Source: Prorocentrum cordatum (lineage: Eukaryota; Sar; Dinophyceae; Prorocentrales; Prorocentraceae). Taken from it: DNA of 40,000 nucleotides. Both the position numbers and the translations under genes were made by a program. The stretch is taken from the NCBI GenBank assembly GCA_963575745.1, contig CAUYUJ010002113.1:707501-747500 (forward strand), in the 5' to 3' direction. Below, piece after piece: positions 1 to 9,960 of the stretch. Position 1 is the stretch's first letter; each line of letters begins with the position of its first letter. The notes beneath the pieces are model-generated. The model worked only from the letters and a program-made list of their open reading frames with translations, did no database searches and was not told the DNA's origin.

Positions 1-94
1 GGCAATAATAGTACTGGTCGTAGTAGTAGTAGTAGTAGTGGTAGTAGTAGTAGTAGTAATAGTAGTAGTAGTAATAGTAGTCGTAGTCGTAGTG

Positions 95-128
<34 letters not shown>

Positions 129-347
129 TAGTAGTAGTAGTAATAAAAATGGTAGTAGTAATGAGAAGTACTCGTAGTAGTGGCAGTAGTAGTGGTAGTA
201 GTACTAGTAGGCGTAGTAATAGTACTCGTATTGACCGAAATAGTAGTCGTTGTTGACGTAGTAATAGTAGTAGTAGTACTAGAAGTAGTAGTAGTAGTAG
301 TAGTCGTCGTAGTAGTAGTAGTAGTAGCAGCAGTAGTAGTAGTAGTG

Positions 348-380
<33 letters not shown>

Positions 381-486
381 ATGGCAGTAGTAGTAGTAGT
401 AGCAGTAGTAGTAATAGTACTGATAATAGCGGGTCGCAGCAGCATTCGTAACCGTGGTGGTAGCAGCCGCAGCAGTGGTAGTAGTC

Positions 487-523
<37 letters not shown>

Positions 524-1288
524 TGTTGTTGTAGTTGTAGTAGTAGTAGTAGTAGTAGTACTAGTCGTAGTAGTGGTAGTAGTAGCGGTAGTAATAGTAG
601 TGGTAGTAGTAGTAGTAGTAGTAGTAGTCGTAGTAGTTGTAGTAGTCGTAGTCGTAATAGCAGTAGTAGTAGTAGTAGTAGTAGTAGTTATGTTAGTAGT
701 AGTAGCTGTAGTAGTAGTACTAGTCATGATCATAGTCGTCGTAGTCGTGGTCGTGGTCATACTCGTAGTACTCGTAGTAGCAGCAGTAGTCGGCGTCGTA
801 CTAGTAGCGGTAGTAGTAGCAGTAGTAGTAGCAGTAGTCGTAGTATTGGTATTCGTATTAGTAGTAGTAGTCGCCGTCGTCGGTGTAATCGTAGTCGTAG
901 CTGTAATCGTAGTAGTGATAGAAGTAGTAGTGCCAGGTAGTAGTAGCAGTAGTAATCAGAATACGAATACTAATAGTAGTAGTACTAGTAGTAGTAGTAG
1001 TAGTAGCAGCAGCAGCAGTAGCAGTAGTAGTAGTAATACTAGTAAGTGTAGTAGTTGGTAATGGTAATAAAAGCAAAAGAGGAAATCGTAATAGTAGTAG
1101 TTCGTGTTAGCGGTAGTACTGACGGTAGTAGTAATGTTAGTAGTAGTAGTAGTAGCAGCAGTAGTAGTAGTAGTAGTAGCAACAGTAGTAGTCGTAGTAG
1201 TGGCAGTAATAGGCGTGGGCGTAGTAGTAGTAGCAGTAGTAGTAGTAGTTTCGTAGTAGTAGTAATAGTAGTAGCCGTGGTAGTAGTC

Positions 1289-1325
<37 letters not shown>

Positions 1326-2546
1326 CGATAGGGGAAGTAGTAGCACTCGCGTTGATAGTAATAGCAAAAGTCGTCGTTGGAGTAGTAGTAGTAGTAGTAG
1401 CAGTAGTAGTAGTAGTAATAGTAGTAGAAATCATAGTGGGTAGTAACAAGAGAAGTGCCAGTAGCAAGAATAGAAGCAACAGGATTAGCAATCGCCGTAG
1501 CAAAATAAATAACATAAGTAGTAGAACAGAAGTGGTAGTAGTAGTAAGCATGATAATAGTCGTCGTAGTCGCGGTCACAGTCGCAGTAGTCGTAGTAGTG
1601 GTAGTAGTAGTAGTAGTAGTAGTAGGAGGAGGAGGAGGAGGAGTAGTAACAGTCGCAGCAGTAGTCGCCAACGTCGTAGTAGTAGCAGTCGTAGTAGTAG
1701 TAGCAGTCGCAGTCGTAGTAACTGCAGTAGTAGTCGTAGTCGTCGTAGTAGGCGTAGTAGTCGTGGTCGTGGTAGTTGTAGTAGTACCAGTAGAAGTAGT
1801 AGTGGTAGTCGTAGTTGCCGCCGTCCCAAAACGCAGTAACAGTAGAAGTAGTAGTAGTAGTAGTCGTAGTAGTAGTACTAGTAGCAGTAGTAGTAGTCGT
1901 CGCAGTAATAGTAGCTACAGTAGCAGTAGTAGTAGTAGTAGTAGTAGTAGCAGTAGTAGTTCTAGTGGCAGCAACAATAGTAGTAGTAGTAGTAGTAGTA
2001 GTAGTCGTCGCAGTAGCCGTAGTAGTAGCAGTATTAGTGGTAGTAGTAGTAGCAGTAGAAGTAGCAGTAGCAGTAGTAGTAGTAGTAGTAGTCGTAGTAG
2101 TAGTAGTAGTCGTAGTAGTAGTAGTAGTACTAGTAGTAGGAAGAATAGCATTCCTGCTAATATGCGCAACAGTCATGGTAATAGCCGAAGCCGTCGTGGT
2201 AGTAGTAGTAATAATAGTAGCCGTCGAACTCGTAGCAATAACAGTTGTCGGAATAATACCACTGCTACTACGACTACGGCTACGACTAGTACTAGTACTA
2301 CTACAACTACCACCGGAAACTAATAGCAGTACTAGTAGAAGTAATGATGCCTCCACTAGATACCACCACTAGAATTAGTAGCAGAATTCGCAGCAGTAAT
2401 TAGAACCATTAATTCACAACATAATGCAGACCATACGTATCAATAGCAGCGCTACTAAAATTAGTAGCAGTAGTTAGTATAATACTTCGAATTAGTAGTG
2501 GTGGTATTGGTAGTTCTAACAATACTACAAGTAGTACCAGTAGTAC

Positions 2547-2629
<83 letters not shown>

Positions 2630-3010
2630 ATAGTAGTAGTAGTAGTAGTCGTGGTGGTAGTAGTAGTACTAATCATATTAGTAGTAGGGACTAGTAGTAG
2701 CCGTAGTAGCGCTAGTAGTAGTAGTAGTCGTCGTCGTCGTCGTCGTTGTTGTAGCCGAAGTCGTAGTCGTAGTATTGGTCGTCGTCGTCGTAATCGTAAT
2801 GCAAACTGCGGCTGACGTAATATTACCAGTCCAAGGGTGAGCAGAACTGGTAGCAGTAGTAGTAGTACTAATAAAAGTGATAGTAGTAGTCATGGTAGTC
2901 GTAGTAGTAGTAGTAGTAGTAGTCGTAGTAGTAGTAGTAGTAGTAGTAGTAGCAGCAGTAGCAGTAGTAGTAGTGGTAGTAGTAGTAGTAATAGTAGTAG
3001 TAAAACTAAG

Positions 3011-3042
<32 letters not shown>

Positions 3043-3123
3043 CTGGTCGTAGTAGTAGTGGTCGTAGTGGTAATAGTAGTAATAGTAGTTGTTGCAGACG
3101 AAGTAGTAGTAGTAGTAGTAGTT

Positions 3124-3157
<34 letters not shown>

Positions 3158-3174
3158 TGGTGGTGGTAGTAGTC

Positions 3175-3218
<44 letters not shown>

Positions 3219-3296
3219 CGTAGTCGTAGTCGTAGTGGTAGTGGTAGTAGTAGTAGTAGTAGTAGCAGTAGTAGTAGTAGTAGTAGTAGTAGTAGC

Positions 3297-3330
<34 letters not shown>

Positions 3331-3373
3331 CTAGTAGTAGTAGTAGTAGTAGTAATAGTAGTAGTAGTAGTAC

Positions 3374-3404
<31 letters not shown>

Positions 3405-3455
3405 CGTAGTCGTAGTCGTAGTCGTAATCGTAGAAATACTAATAAGAATCGTAAT
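1..3455. repeat. Degenerate AGT/GTA trinucleotide array, ~3.4 kb
   Basis: Almost the whole stretch is built from AGT triplets, with frequent single-base variants (CGT, GGT, AAT, GCAGT) and short blocks of CGT-CGT. Read forward it gives poly-Val, poly-Ser or stop codons depending on frame; read backward it gives poly-Thr, poly-Tyr or poly-Leu. The long open frames here are therefore by-products of the repeat, not genes. Purer blocks lie at about 2540-2640, 2900-2960 and 3110-3410. The least repetitive interruption is about 2320-2500. The array continues to the left edge of the window. Confidence 0.95.
2259..2313. repeat. Inverted-polarity island (ACT/TAC) within the AGT array
   Basis: Inside the AGT array the plus strand switches to ACT/CTAC triplets (for example ACTAGTACTAGTACTACTAC around 2284-2303), which is the reverse complement of the surrounding unit. 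The switch puts complementary triplet runs next to each other, so hairpins with the flanking AGT runs are possible. A small local inversion, or replication template switching, would explain it. Confidence 0.7.
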
Positions 3456-3469
3456 AACTGTTTTTGCAA

Positions 3470-4015
3470 CAGCAACCCTCATAGCAACAAGAGGAGCAGC
3501 ATACCGAGGCGAAGCAGAAGCGGGAGGAGCAGCAGGATATACGGCCGAGCCTCAAGGGGGCCGCAGGAGCAAGTGGCAGAGCAGCAGGAGGAGCAGGGAA
3601 AGGAACAACAAGACAAGCATCATTCAGGAGGCGCAGCAAGAGGAACAGCAGGAGGAACACCAGAGCAGCAAGAGACGCAGCAAGAGCAGGAGGAAGAGGA
3701 GCAGGGATGAAGAACGCCTGAGCAGCAAACAAGAACAACAGAAGAAACACCAGGAGGAACACCGGGAGAAGAGGATGGCAACATCAACAATCAACAGAAC
3801 AGAAGCAAGCGGCGGCGCACAGCCACGGACCAACATATTTGTACGGGGGGCGCTGGGCTTGAGGAGCAGAAGGAAGAGGGGGAGGATGAGCAGGAGGAAC
3901 AGCAGCAGGAGGAGCAGCCAGAGGAGCAGCGGGACCAACAACATGAGAAACAAAGGACTAGCACGAGGAGCAGCCAGAGGAGCAGCAGGAGGCCCAGCAG
4001 GAACAGCTGCAGAAC
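3470..4015 (+). repeat. Purine-rich imperfect AGCAGG/GAGCAG repeat, block 1
   Basis: Imperfect 6-12-bp units of the type AGCAGGAGG, AGCAACAAG and GAGCAGCAGG dominate. In different forward frames they read Gln/Glu-rich, Arg/Ser-rich or Gly/Ala-rich. The Gln/Glu frame is broken by indels and stops, so no gene is called. A less repetitive island sits at about 3785-3870. From 4016 to 4269 the DNA is unique and I see nothing recognisable in it. Confidence 0.75.
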
Positions 4016-4269
4016 AAAACAACACCCTGGCGACGTACCCAACCCCTGCGCAATGCGGGGCAGGAGTAGCTTGGCAGATTTGACGAGAAGGCGGCGACGT
4101 GACATGGACGCATATATTTCTGCGAGCGGCATTCGAAAGGTTCGCAGGTCCCCAATCAAGGGAAACACGATGAGTAACTAAGTGAACCCCTGAGCCATTA
4201 AGACGCAAGGTCCAAGCGGAGACGGTGGGCAAGGGGCTTGAAACGTCGGCGGGGCAGCAACAACATGAC

Positions 4270-5540
4270 ATGCCCCCCGCAAGGACGGCGAGGCCCCGCT
4301 CAGGTCTGCGCGGTGCCTCACTCCGCTGGACCCACCAGCAGCCTTCAAAAGCGGCGAGCCCACCAGCAGCCCTCGAAAGAGGCGACAGCGTCGCAGATCG
4401 CAGTCCCCCAGGGACGGCGAGGTCCCGCTCAGATCCCCGCGGTGCCTCACCCCGCTGGACCCACCAGCAGCCATCGAAAATGGCGACAAGTCCGCAGATC
4501 GCAGCCCCCCAGGGACGGAGAGGTCCCGCTCAGGTCCGCGCGGTGCCTCACTCCGCTGGACCCACCAGCAGCCCTCGAAAATGGCGACAATGTCGGAGAT
4601 CGCAGACCCCCAAGGACGGGGGAATCCCGCTAAGATCCCCGCGGTGCCTCAATCCGCTGGACCCACCAGCAGCCCTCGAAAATGGCGACGGTGTCGCAGA
4701 TCGCAGCCCCCCAAGGACTGCGAGGTCCCGCTCAGATCCCCGCGGTGCCTCAATCCGCAGAACCCACCAGCAGCCCTCGAAAGTGGCGGCAATGTCGCAG
4801 ATCGCAGCCCCCCAGGGACGGGGAGGTCCCGCTCAGATCCCCGCGGTGCCTCACTCCGCAGGGCCCACCGGCATCCCTCGAACGTGGCGACAGTGTCGCA
4901 GATCGCAGCCCCCCAGGGACGGGGTGGTCCCGCTCAGATCCGCGCGGTGCCTCAGTCCGCAGGACCCACCAGCAACCATCGAAAGTGGCCGCAATGTCGC
5001 AGATCGCAGCCCTCCAGGGACGGCGAGTTCCCGCTCAGATCCCCGCGGTGCCTCAGTCCGCAGGACCCACCAGCAGCCCTCGAAAGTGGCGACAATGTCG
5101 CAGATCGCAGCCCCCAGGGACGGCGAGGTCCCGCTCAGATCCCCGCGGTGCCTCACTCGCAGAACCCACCAGCAGCCCTGGAAAGTGGCGGCAATGTCCA
5201 TTGATCGCAGCCCCCCCAAGGACGGCGAGGTCTCGCTCAGATCCCCGCGGTGCCTCAGTCCGCGGGACCCACCAGCAGCCCTCGAAAATGGCGACGGTTT
5301 CGCAGATCGCAGCCCCCCAGGGACGGCGAGGTCTCGCTCAGATCCCTGCGGTGCCTCAGTCCGCAGGACCCACCAGCAGCCATCGAAAGTGGCGACGGTT
5401 TCGCAGATCGCAGACCCCCAGGGACGGCGAGTTCCCGCTCAGATCCCCGCGGTGCCTCACCCCGCTGGACCCACCAGCAGCCCTCGAAAGTGGCGTCAAT
5501 GTCGCAGATCGCAACCCCCCAGGGATGGCGAGGTCCGCGC
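4270..5540 (+). repeat. 101-bp minisatellite, about 12 copies
   Basis: The marker CCCACCAGC recurs at 4331, 4460, 4561, 4662, 4763, 4864, 4965, 5066, 5165, 5268, 5369 and 5470. The spacing is 101 bp, apart from a 29-bp partial duplication near 4331-4360 and small indels around 5100-5220. Each unit carries GATCGCAGCCCCCCAGGGAC, then CTCAGATCCCCGCGGTGCCTCA, then the marker. Because 101 is not a multiple of 3 and the unit lacks stops in all forward phases, one forward frame stays open for about 500 codons (4225-5730) and its translation repeats every 101 residues. That looks like a repeat by-product; no start context, domain or codon bias supports a protein. Confidence 0.93.
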
Positions 5541-5644
5541 AAAGCAAGAGGAGACAAGAGGGGAGCGGGAGAAGGGAGGCGGGAGAAGGAGGACTGGAGA
5601 CCGCAGTGCTCTATTCAAAACGAATGCCCAACCAAGGAGGGTAG

Positions 5645-6001
5645 GGAAAAACAGGAAAAGAGCGTCACGAGGAGCAGCGGGAGGATCAGCAGGAGCACAA
5701 GCAACAAAAGCAGCGGGAGAAGCAACATGAAGAGCAGCAGAAGTGGCGGCCAGAGGACCAGCAGGAGGAGCAGCAGGAGCAGCACGAGAAGGAGGAGGAA
5801 CCGCAGCAAGAGCAGCAGGAGCAGCAGGAGGAACAGGACGACGAGCAGTTGGAGGGACAGCAACAAGAGGAGCAGCAGGAGGAGCTGCGGCACGAGAAGC
5901 AACAGGCGGAACAACGCGAGGGGCAGCAGGAGGACCAGCAGGAAGAGCATGGGAGGAGGAGGAACAGCAGTGGAGGAGCAGGGAGAGCACTGGAACAGTA
6001 A
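5645..6001 (+). other. Gln/Glu-rich open stretch without ATG in purine repeat, block 2
   Basis: The second AGCAGGAGG-type repeat block (about 5640-6045) holds a 118-codon forward frame between the stop at 5642-5644 and a TAA at 5999-6001. It encodes almost only Gln, Glu, His, Lys and Arg, for example EEQQEEHEK-like runs. There is no ATG in the frame, so as a gene it would have to be an exon. The same repeat in block 1 has lost its frame. It is more likely a low-complexity repeat by-product than a trichohyalin-like coiled-coil exon. The segment 6046-6254 is unique with nothing recognised. Confidence 0.4.
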
Positions 6002-6254
6002 CAGGAGCACCAGAAGCAGCAGGAGCAGCAGCAGCAACACCGCATTCCCGGCGTTCCTGGCATTCCCAGCGAACTCGATGCTTGCGATCGCTACAGCCTG
6101 CTTGTCAGCACCAAAGCATGCGTGCCAGCAACACAGCCCACCCGTGAGCATGGCGCTATACCTGAGGGAGAGCCAACACCACCCACGCGTACGTTCCACA
6201 CCGTTCCGGGTGTGTGGGGGGGGGGGTCGCGACCCCGCCGTCACGGGTTTAACT

Positions 6255-6660
6255 ACAAAAAACGTTCCACCGAAGGCCTCAGTGGCAAGGTCTACATGCG
6301 TCCACCCGCCCACTGCGGAAAACCCCTCAGGAGAGTCACTCAGAGGGAGCTCCGTCGAAAGCCCCAGCGGCAGGGTCCGCATGCGTCCCCCCGCCCATTT
6401 CTGCACACCCCTCCCGGAGATCGCGGCCCCGTGAGGAGCTTCACCGAAGGCCTCAGTGGCGGGGTCCGCATGCGTCCCCGCGCCCATTTCGGCACACACC
6501 TCGCGAGGATTGGCCACAAAAGGAGGTCCACCGAAGGCCCCAGCGGCAGGGTCCGCATGCGTCACCAAACAGATTTCGGCACATCCCCCACGAGGATCGT
6601 GGCCCCTTAAGAGGAAACTCCACCGAAGGCCCCAGCGGTAGGGTTCGCACGGCACAACCT
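6255..6660 (+). repeat. Tandem repeat of about 85-92 bp, five degenerate copies
   Basis: The marker CGAAGGCC or CGAAAGCCC recurs at 6271, 6356, 6445, 6532 and 6624. Each is followed by CAGTGGC/CAGCGGC, GGGTCCGCATGCGTC and CCCATTTCGGCACA-type segments. The copies diverge clearly, unlike the neighbouring 101-bp array, and the two units are not alike. Open frames across it are by-products. Confidence 0.85.
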
Positions 6661-7247
6661 TTGCCAGGATATCCGTCTCAATCAGTCCTTTTGTTCGTAC
6701 CCATCCTTCCTCTGGCTTGCCTCACGGCACTCGCAGCTGCATATGGTTTGGCACTTCGATCGGAGACTTTGTTTTGTGAATGATGAGAAGGAGAAGAAGG
6801 AGAAGGAGGAGGAGAAGGGATGAGGGGGGGACTACTCGGGAGGAGGTGGAGGCGAAGAGGAGGAACGCACGAATCGACCAACAGGACCAATGCTGTGCGC
6901 TATCGCTTCTCCCCCCACGAAGAAAAAACGAACACAATCCGGTGTATGTTCTACTCCAGCTCATGTCTTGATGCCCCTCTGGAGCCGCGGCCGGCCCATG
7001 GCGTCCGCGAAGACACGGCGGAAAACGGTCAGCGAGGCTGCCAACAACGCAACGCTCGGAGAGGTCTCATTGAGAGAAGAGGAGGACGAAGGACAGATAT
7101 CCATCGGCCTCGACAGTGGTTCCACCTTCGGGAACGCCATATCACATCACCTCGGATCTGCGCCGCAGCGCGAGGCGGGGGGGAACCACGGCGGCCGCCG
7201 GGTCGACGAGAGAACGGTGAGAGGGCAGGGGCGAGCCAACTGCATGC
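6661..7247. other. Mostly unique intron-like DNA
   Basis: A purine-rich AGAAGG run lies at about 6781-6850. Around 7000-7140 both strands are open and give ordinary-looking peptides (minus strand with SPSVALLAASLTVFRRVFA), but I see no domain and no convincing splice sites. If the minus-strand gene continues here, its next exon could be in this stretch. Confidence 0.4.
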
Positions 7248-7316
7248 CTCCTCTGCCTCCTTGTCGAGCTCCTCGACGTTCAACTGCATGGCCTCGGAAG
7301 CATAATCGGATCGTTC
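7248..7316 (-). CDS. Probable internal exon, acidic coiled-coil (69 nt)
   Basis: Twenty-three codons on the minus strand encode a charged amphipathic helix ending NVEELDKEAEE. The exon ends GAG|GC, the same AG|GC donor used by the better exons, and starts after an AAG followed by G, so both ends are phase 0. The weak point is the acceptor: the sequence just upstream on the minus strand is GA-rich rather than pyrimidine-rich. A neighbouring minus-strand frame (7317-7400) also reads as a charged helix, so the true start may lie further upstream. The nearest exon in the chain is 9.6 kb away at 16,885, so membership of the same gene is inferred from strand, phase and composition only. Confidence 0.45.
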
Positions 7317-8382
7317 CTTCAGCCCTCTCCTCAAACTCCTCCTCATATCTCCTCATCCTGTTCTTTTTCCGCCTTCCTCCTCCTTCCTCACCCTCCTCCT
7401 CCTCCTTTCCCCCCCTGTATTCACACTGCTGCTGTTACTCCTCATCCTCCCGTCCCTTCTCTGGCGCCTCCCATAAATGGATTAAACAAACTCTGTCATT
7501 GCATTTGTCATGCTTAATACAAGCCACAACGTCTGTGCGCGCACTCGCCCAACTAATATAAAACCCACGTGCTGTAGAAGTATCAGCCAGGGCGAACTCA
7601 AGACATACTGTTATTTCAATGACGTCTTGCTCGGCGTTCGCTGTCCCCAATCACCCCTGTCGAATACTGCAGCACGAGCCACGCGCGCGCATATCACAAC
7701 ATTGCCAATCCTTTGAGCGACGGCAACAGGTTCAACGAAATATATATATAAATAAACATATGTGCTTTCAATATTGGCCCAACCAGATTTTCTGCGAACC
7801 AGGCTTCCGTGTGCGTGTGTGCACACAAGAACTTGGCAACGCAAAGCCCATCCCCGCGGCATTGTACCTGTGGAACTATGACAGCATGTTCCGATGTGTG
7901 GCTGCGCGCACGGCCTCTTGATTTTTGCATATCGGCTGCGGGTGGGAGGGTGGGATGTTTGCTCGATTGCGGGGTTGGGCTACACAACAGGGGCTGCCCC
8001 CACAGCTTGCGCGACACATATTGCGCCAACTAGGATGCAGCACAGGGCGCGCTCGAACATTATTGCGCCCCCCACATGTAACACGCCCAGCGTGCAAGAG
8101 GTCACTTTGGGAGCCCAAGCTGGCAAACATGTCGAAAGTGACCCTGTCCCTCCCTCGCCCCCTTTCCCCCGTCGCCCTGTGCCTACTCTCCCCAATCTTT
8201 TCTCCCCCCATATCCCTCCCACTCTGCAACCTGCCTGGCCGCCCTTCCCCTCCTTCGCTCCGCCCTCAAAGCTTCCCTTCGCGTTCTCTTTTTCCGCACC
8301 CCCCCCGCCTCCACTCGGGCCGCAATTGACAGCGGACCCTGCGGATGAAACGTGACGGGGATGCGGAATTGTGCGTGTGTTG
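7317..8382. other. Intron-like unique DNA with CT-rich tracts
   Basis: Pyrimidine-rich tracts lie at about 7320-7460 and 8135-8310, and a short TATATATATAAATAAA run at about 7741-7756. The rest is unique. Forward and reverse frames up to about 150 codons exist but show no domain, no low-complexity signal and no splice framing, and I call no gene. Confidence 0.5.
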
Positions 8383-9165
8383 CTTATATATATATATATA
8401 TATATGTATAGACATCCTCTTCCTATATTTTTACAAGCCCGGGCGGGGGGAAAACCCGTCACCCCCCCCAAAAAAAACCGGACTCCCGAGATCTGAGGCT
8501 TTGGGACCCTCCGGACGGGCCTCGAAGCGGCCCCCCGGGCCTCGCAGGGCGTTTTGCCAAGCCTTCCCAGCACACCTAGGGCGATCAGGGGGGTCATCGG
8601 AGACGCCCCAGAGACCCCAAACACAGCACAAGAGCGCTCCAAGAGTGACCGACGTGACCTCAAGATGGCCCAAGAGGCCTCCAGGACGGCCCCAAAGAGG
8701 CCTCCAAGAGCACTCCCAAGAAGGCCCCAAGAGGCAAAAATCATTGATTGTATGTAGGTTTTTGTTGAATTTTGGGGTTCTCCTCTTTTCGGCTTCACGA
8801 CGCTCCAAGACGGCGGTCTTCTCGGCGTCCGAAGCCGCCTGGGAGGCTCCAACATCGCCCCACAACCATCCGAAAAGGCTTCCAGGCAGTCCAAGAGAGC
8901 CCCAAAACGGCACAACACGGGTCCAAGATAGCCCTCAGAGAGCCCCATGGCGGCCCAAGATGGCCCCAAGACACCTTCCGAAGCATTCCAAATCGTGACC
9001 TGGTCGTTCAGGGAGACCGCGGTTGGAGGCAGGATGGCCCGAGGAAGCCCCCAAAGGCCCCCAGAATACGCCCAGGAGGCCTCCAGAAGGCCTTAAGAAC
9101 GCTTGAAACAATTTCTGTGAGGCCCCCAGAGGCTCTCCAAGGAGGAGCCTCCGCAAAAAAAGAGC
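8383..9165 (-). repeat. Dispersed repeat family A, copy 1 (inverted)
   Basis: A (TA)n run at 8383-8405 is followed by a pyrimidine-rich stretch with TACAAGCCCGGG, then about 600 bp of CCCAAGAGG/GACGGCCC minisatellite, and the end CTCCGCAAAAAAAGAG near 9150. The reverse complement matches 13,735-14,537 from end to end. The matches include the TTTTTTGCG-GAGGCTCC end, the non-repetitive middle segment and the TACAAGC...GGCGGGAGAAAAACCC end. Copy 3 at 18,445-19,075 shares the middle segment (GCCGTCT-GAGCG-TCG-GAAGCC). The Pro/Arg/Gln-rich frames through it are repeat by-products. Confidence 0.8.
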
Positions 9166-9548
9166 TGAGGAGGATGGGGAGAATGCGCAGGGTATGGCGA
9201 AAATGAAGAAAAAGAAGCATGGAGGATAGATAACGAAGAACATTATTATAGCGGCGATGCCAGAAAAGGAAACAAGGAGTCACCACTAAATTGTCGGCTT
9301 GACTTTCCTGCTATTCCGCCTGCATACCAAATCTCAAGGACCAAGGTTAATGGCGCGAAGCGCCACTGCAGTCTTGTATATATATATATATATATACATA
9401 TAGATGTCTGCTACTCCATCGTGGTCGATGTACGTCTCGTTTTGCCAACCATCGAGGCGCAACGCAATTCTAACGCGTAAAGGCTTGTGCGCTTGAGTGC
9501 GCAGGCCGGATGATTGCGACCAGCCGCGCGAGAACATCTCGTCAGTCT
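9166..9548. other. Unique spacer with a TA microsatellite
   Basis: Nothing gene-like is seen. A TATATA run of about 22 bp lies at 9377-9400, similar to the one that starts family A copy 1, which may mark the edge of another degraded insertion. Confidence 0.5.
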
Positions 9549-9960
9549 TCAGAAAATGACCTTAGCCGATATGCTGGTCGTAAAACTGTGGGGAACGCAC
9601 TCGATCATCGAATTGCTTCTCGGAGGGCCAACTGCTGACCGCGAGCCAACGTGTTCCTGCACGCGTCTGCAGATGCAGTCTATAATTTGCGTGCCGCCGT
9701 CCCTGTGGATAGCCAAAATAATTCCACACACTTCGGGCACATGGTCTGTCTATCGTGGAGGTTCCTGGGTGTGGGGGCCGCATAATCGCGGATTGTTCCG
9801 TGCAACAACATAGTTATATTGGTTCCAAGCTTGTACGACCGAGCGCCATCGGTGTTCAAACAACACGTCGGTCCTCGAGCAACCCCTTGGCAATTGAAAG
9901 GAACCAATAGGCGATCAATGGGAATGATTGTGAACCGAAAGGCATCACTAGAATCTTGCG
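9549..9960 (-). pseudogene. Degraded DDE transposase, ISXO2-like (relic)
   Basis: Two minus-strand frames together resemble the catalytic part of ISXO2-like transposases. One has LNTDGARSYK at about 9859-9830, matching the family pattern (H/N)-x-DGA-(R/K)-x-YK that carries a catalytic Asp. About 50 residues further on, in a second frame, comes GGTQIIDCICRRVQEHVGSR at about 9695-9636, matching the family's GTQIIDR-F/W-LR-H segment. The frame changes between them near 9690-9740, so the gene is broken. The N-terminal half is missing; upstream the sequence passes into the decamer satellite. No terminal repeats were seen. Assignment rests on motif recognition only. Confidence 0.5.

Noticed and set aside
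180-2356. Long open frames of poly-Val, poly-Ser, poly-Thr and poly-Tyr
   Set aside because: They are direct translations of the AGT array in different frames and carry no protein-like variation.
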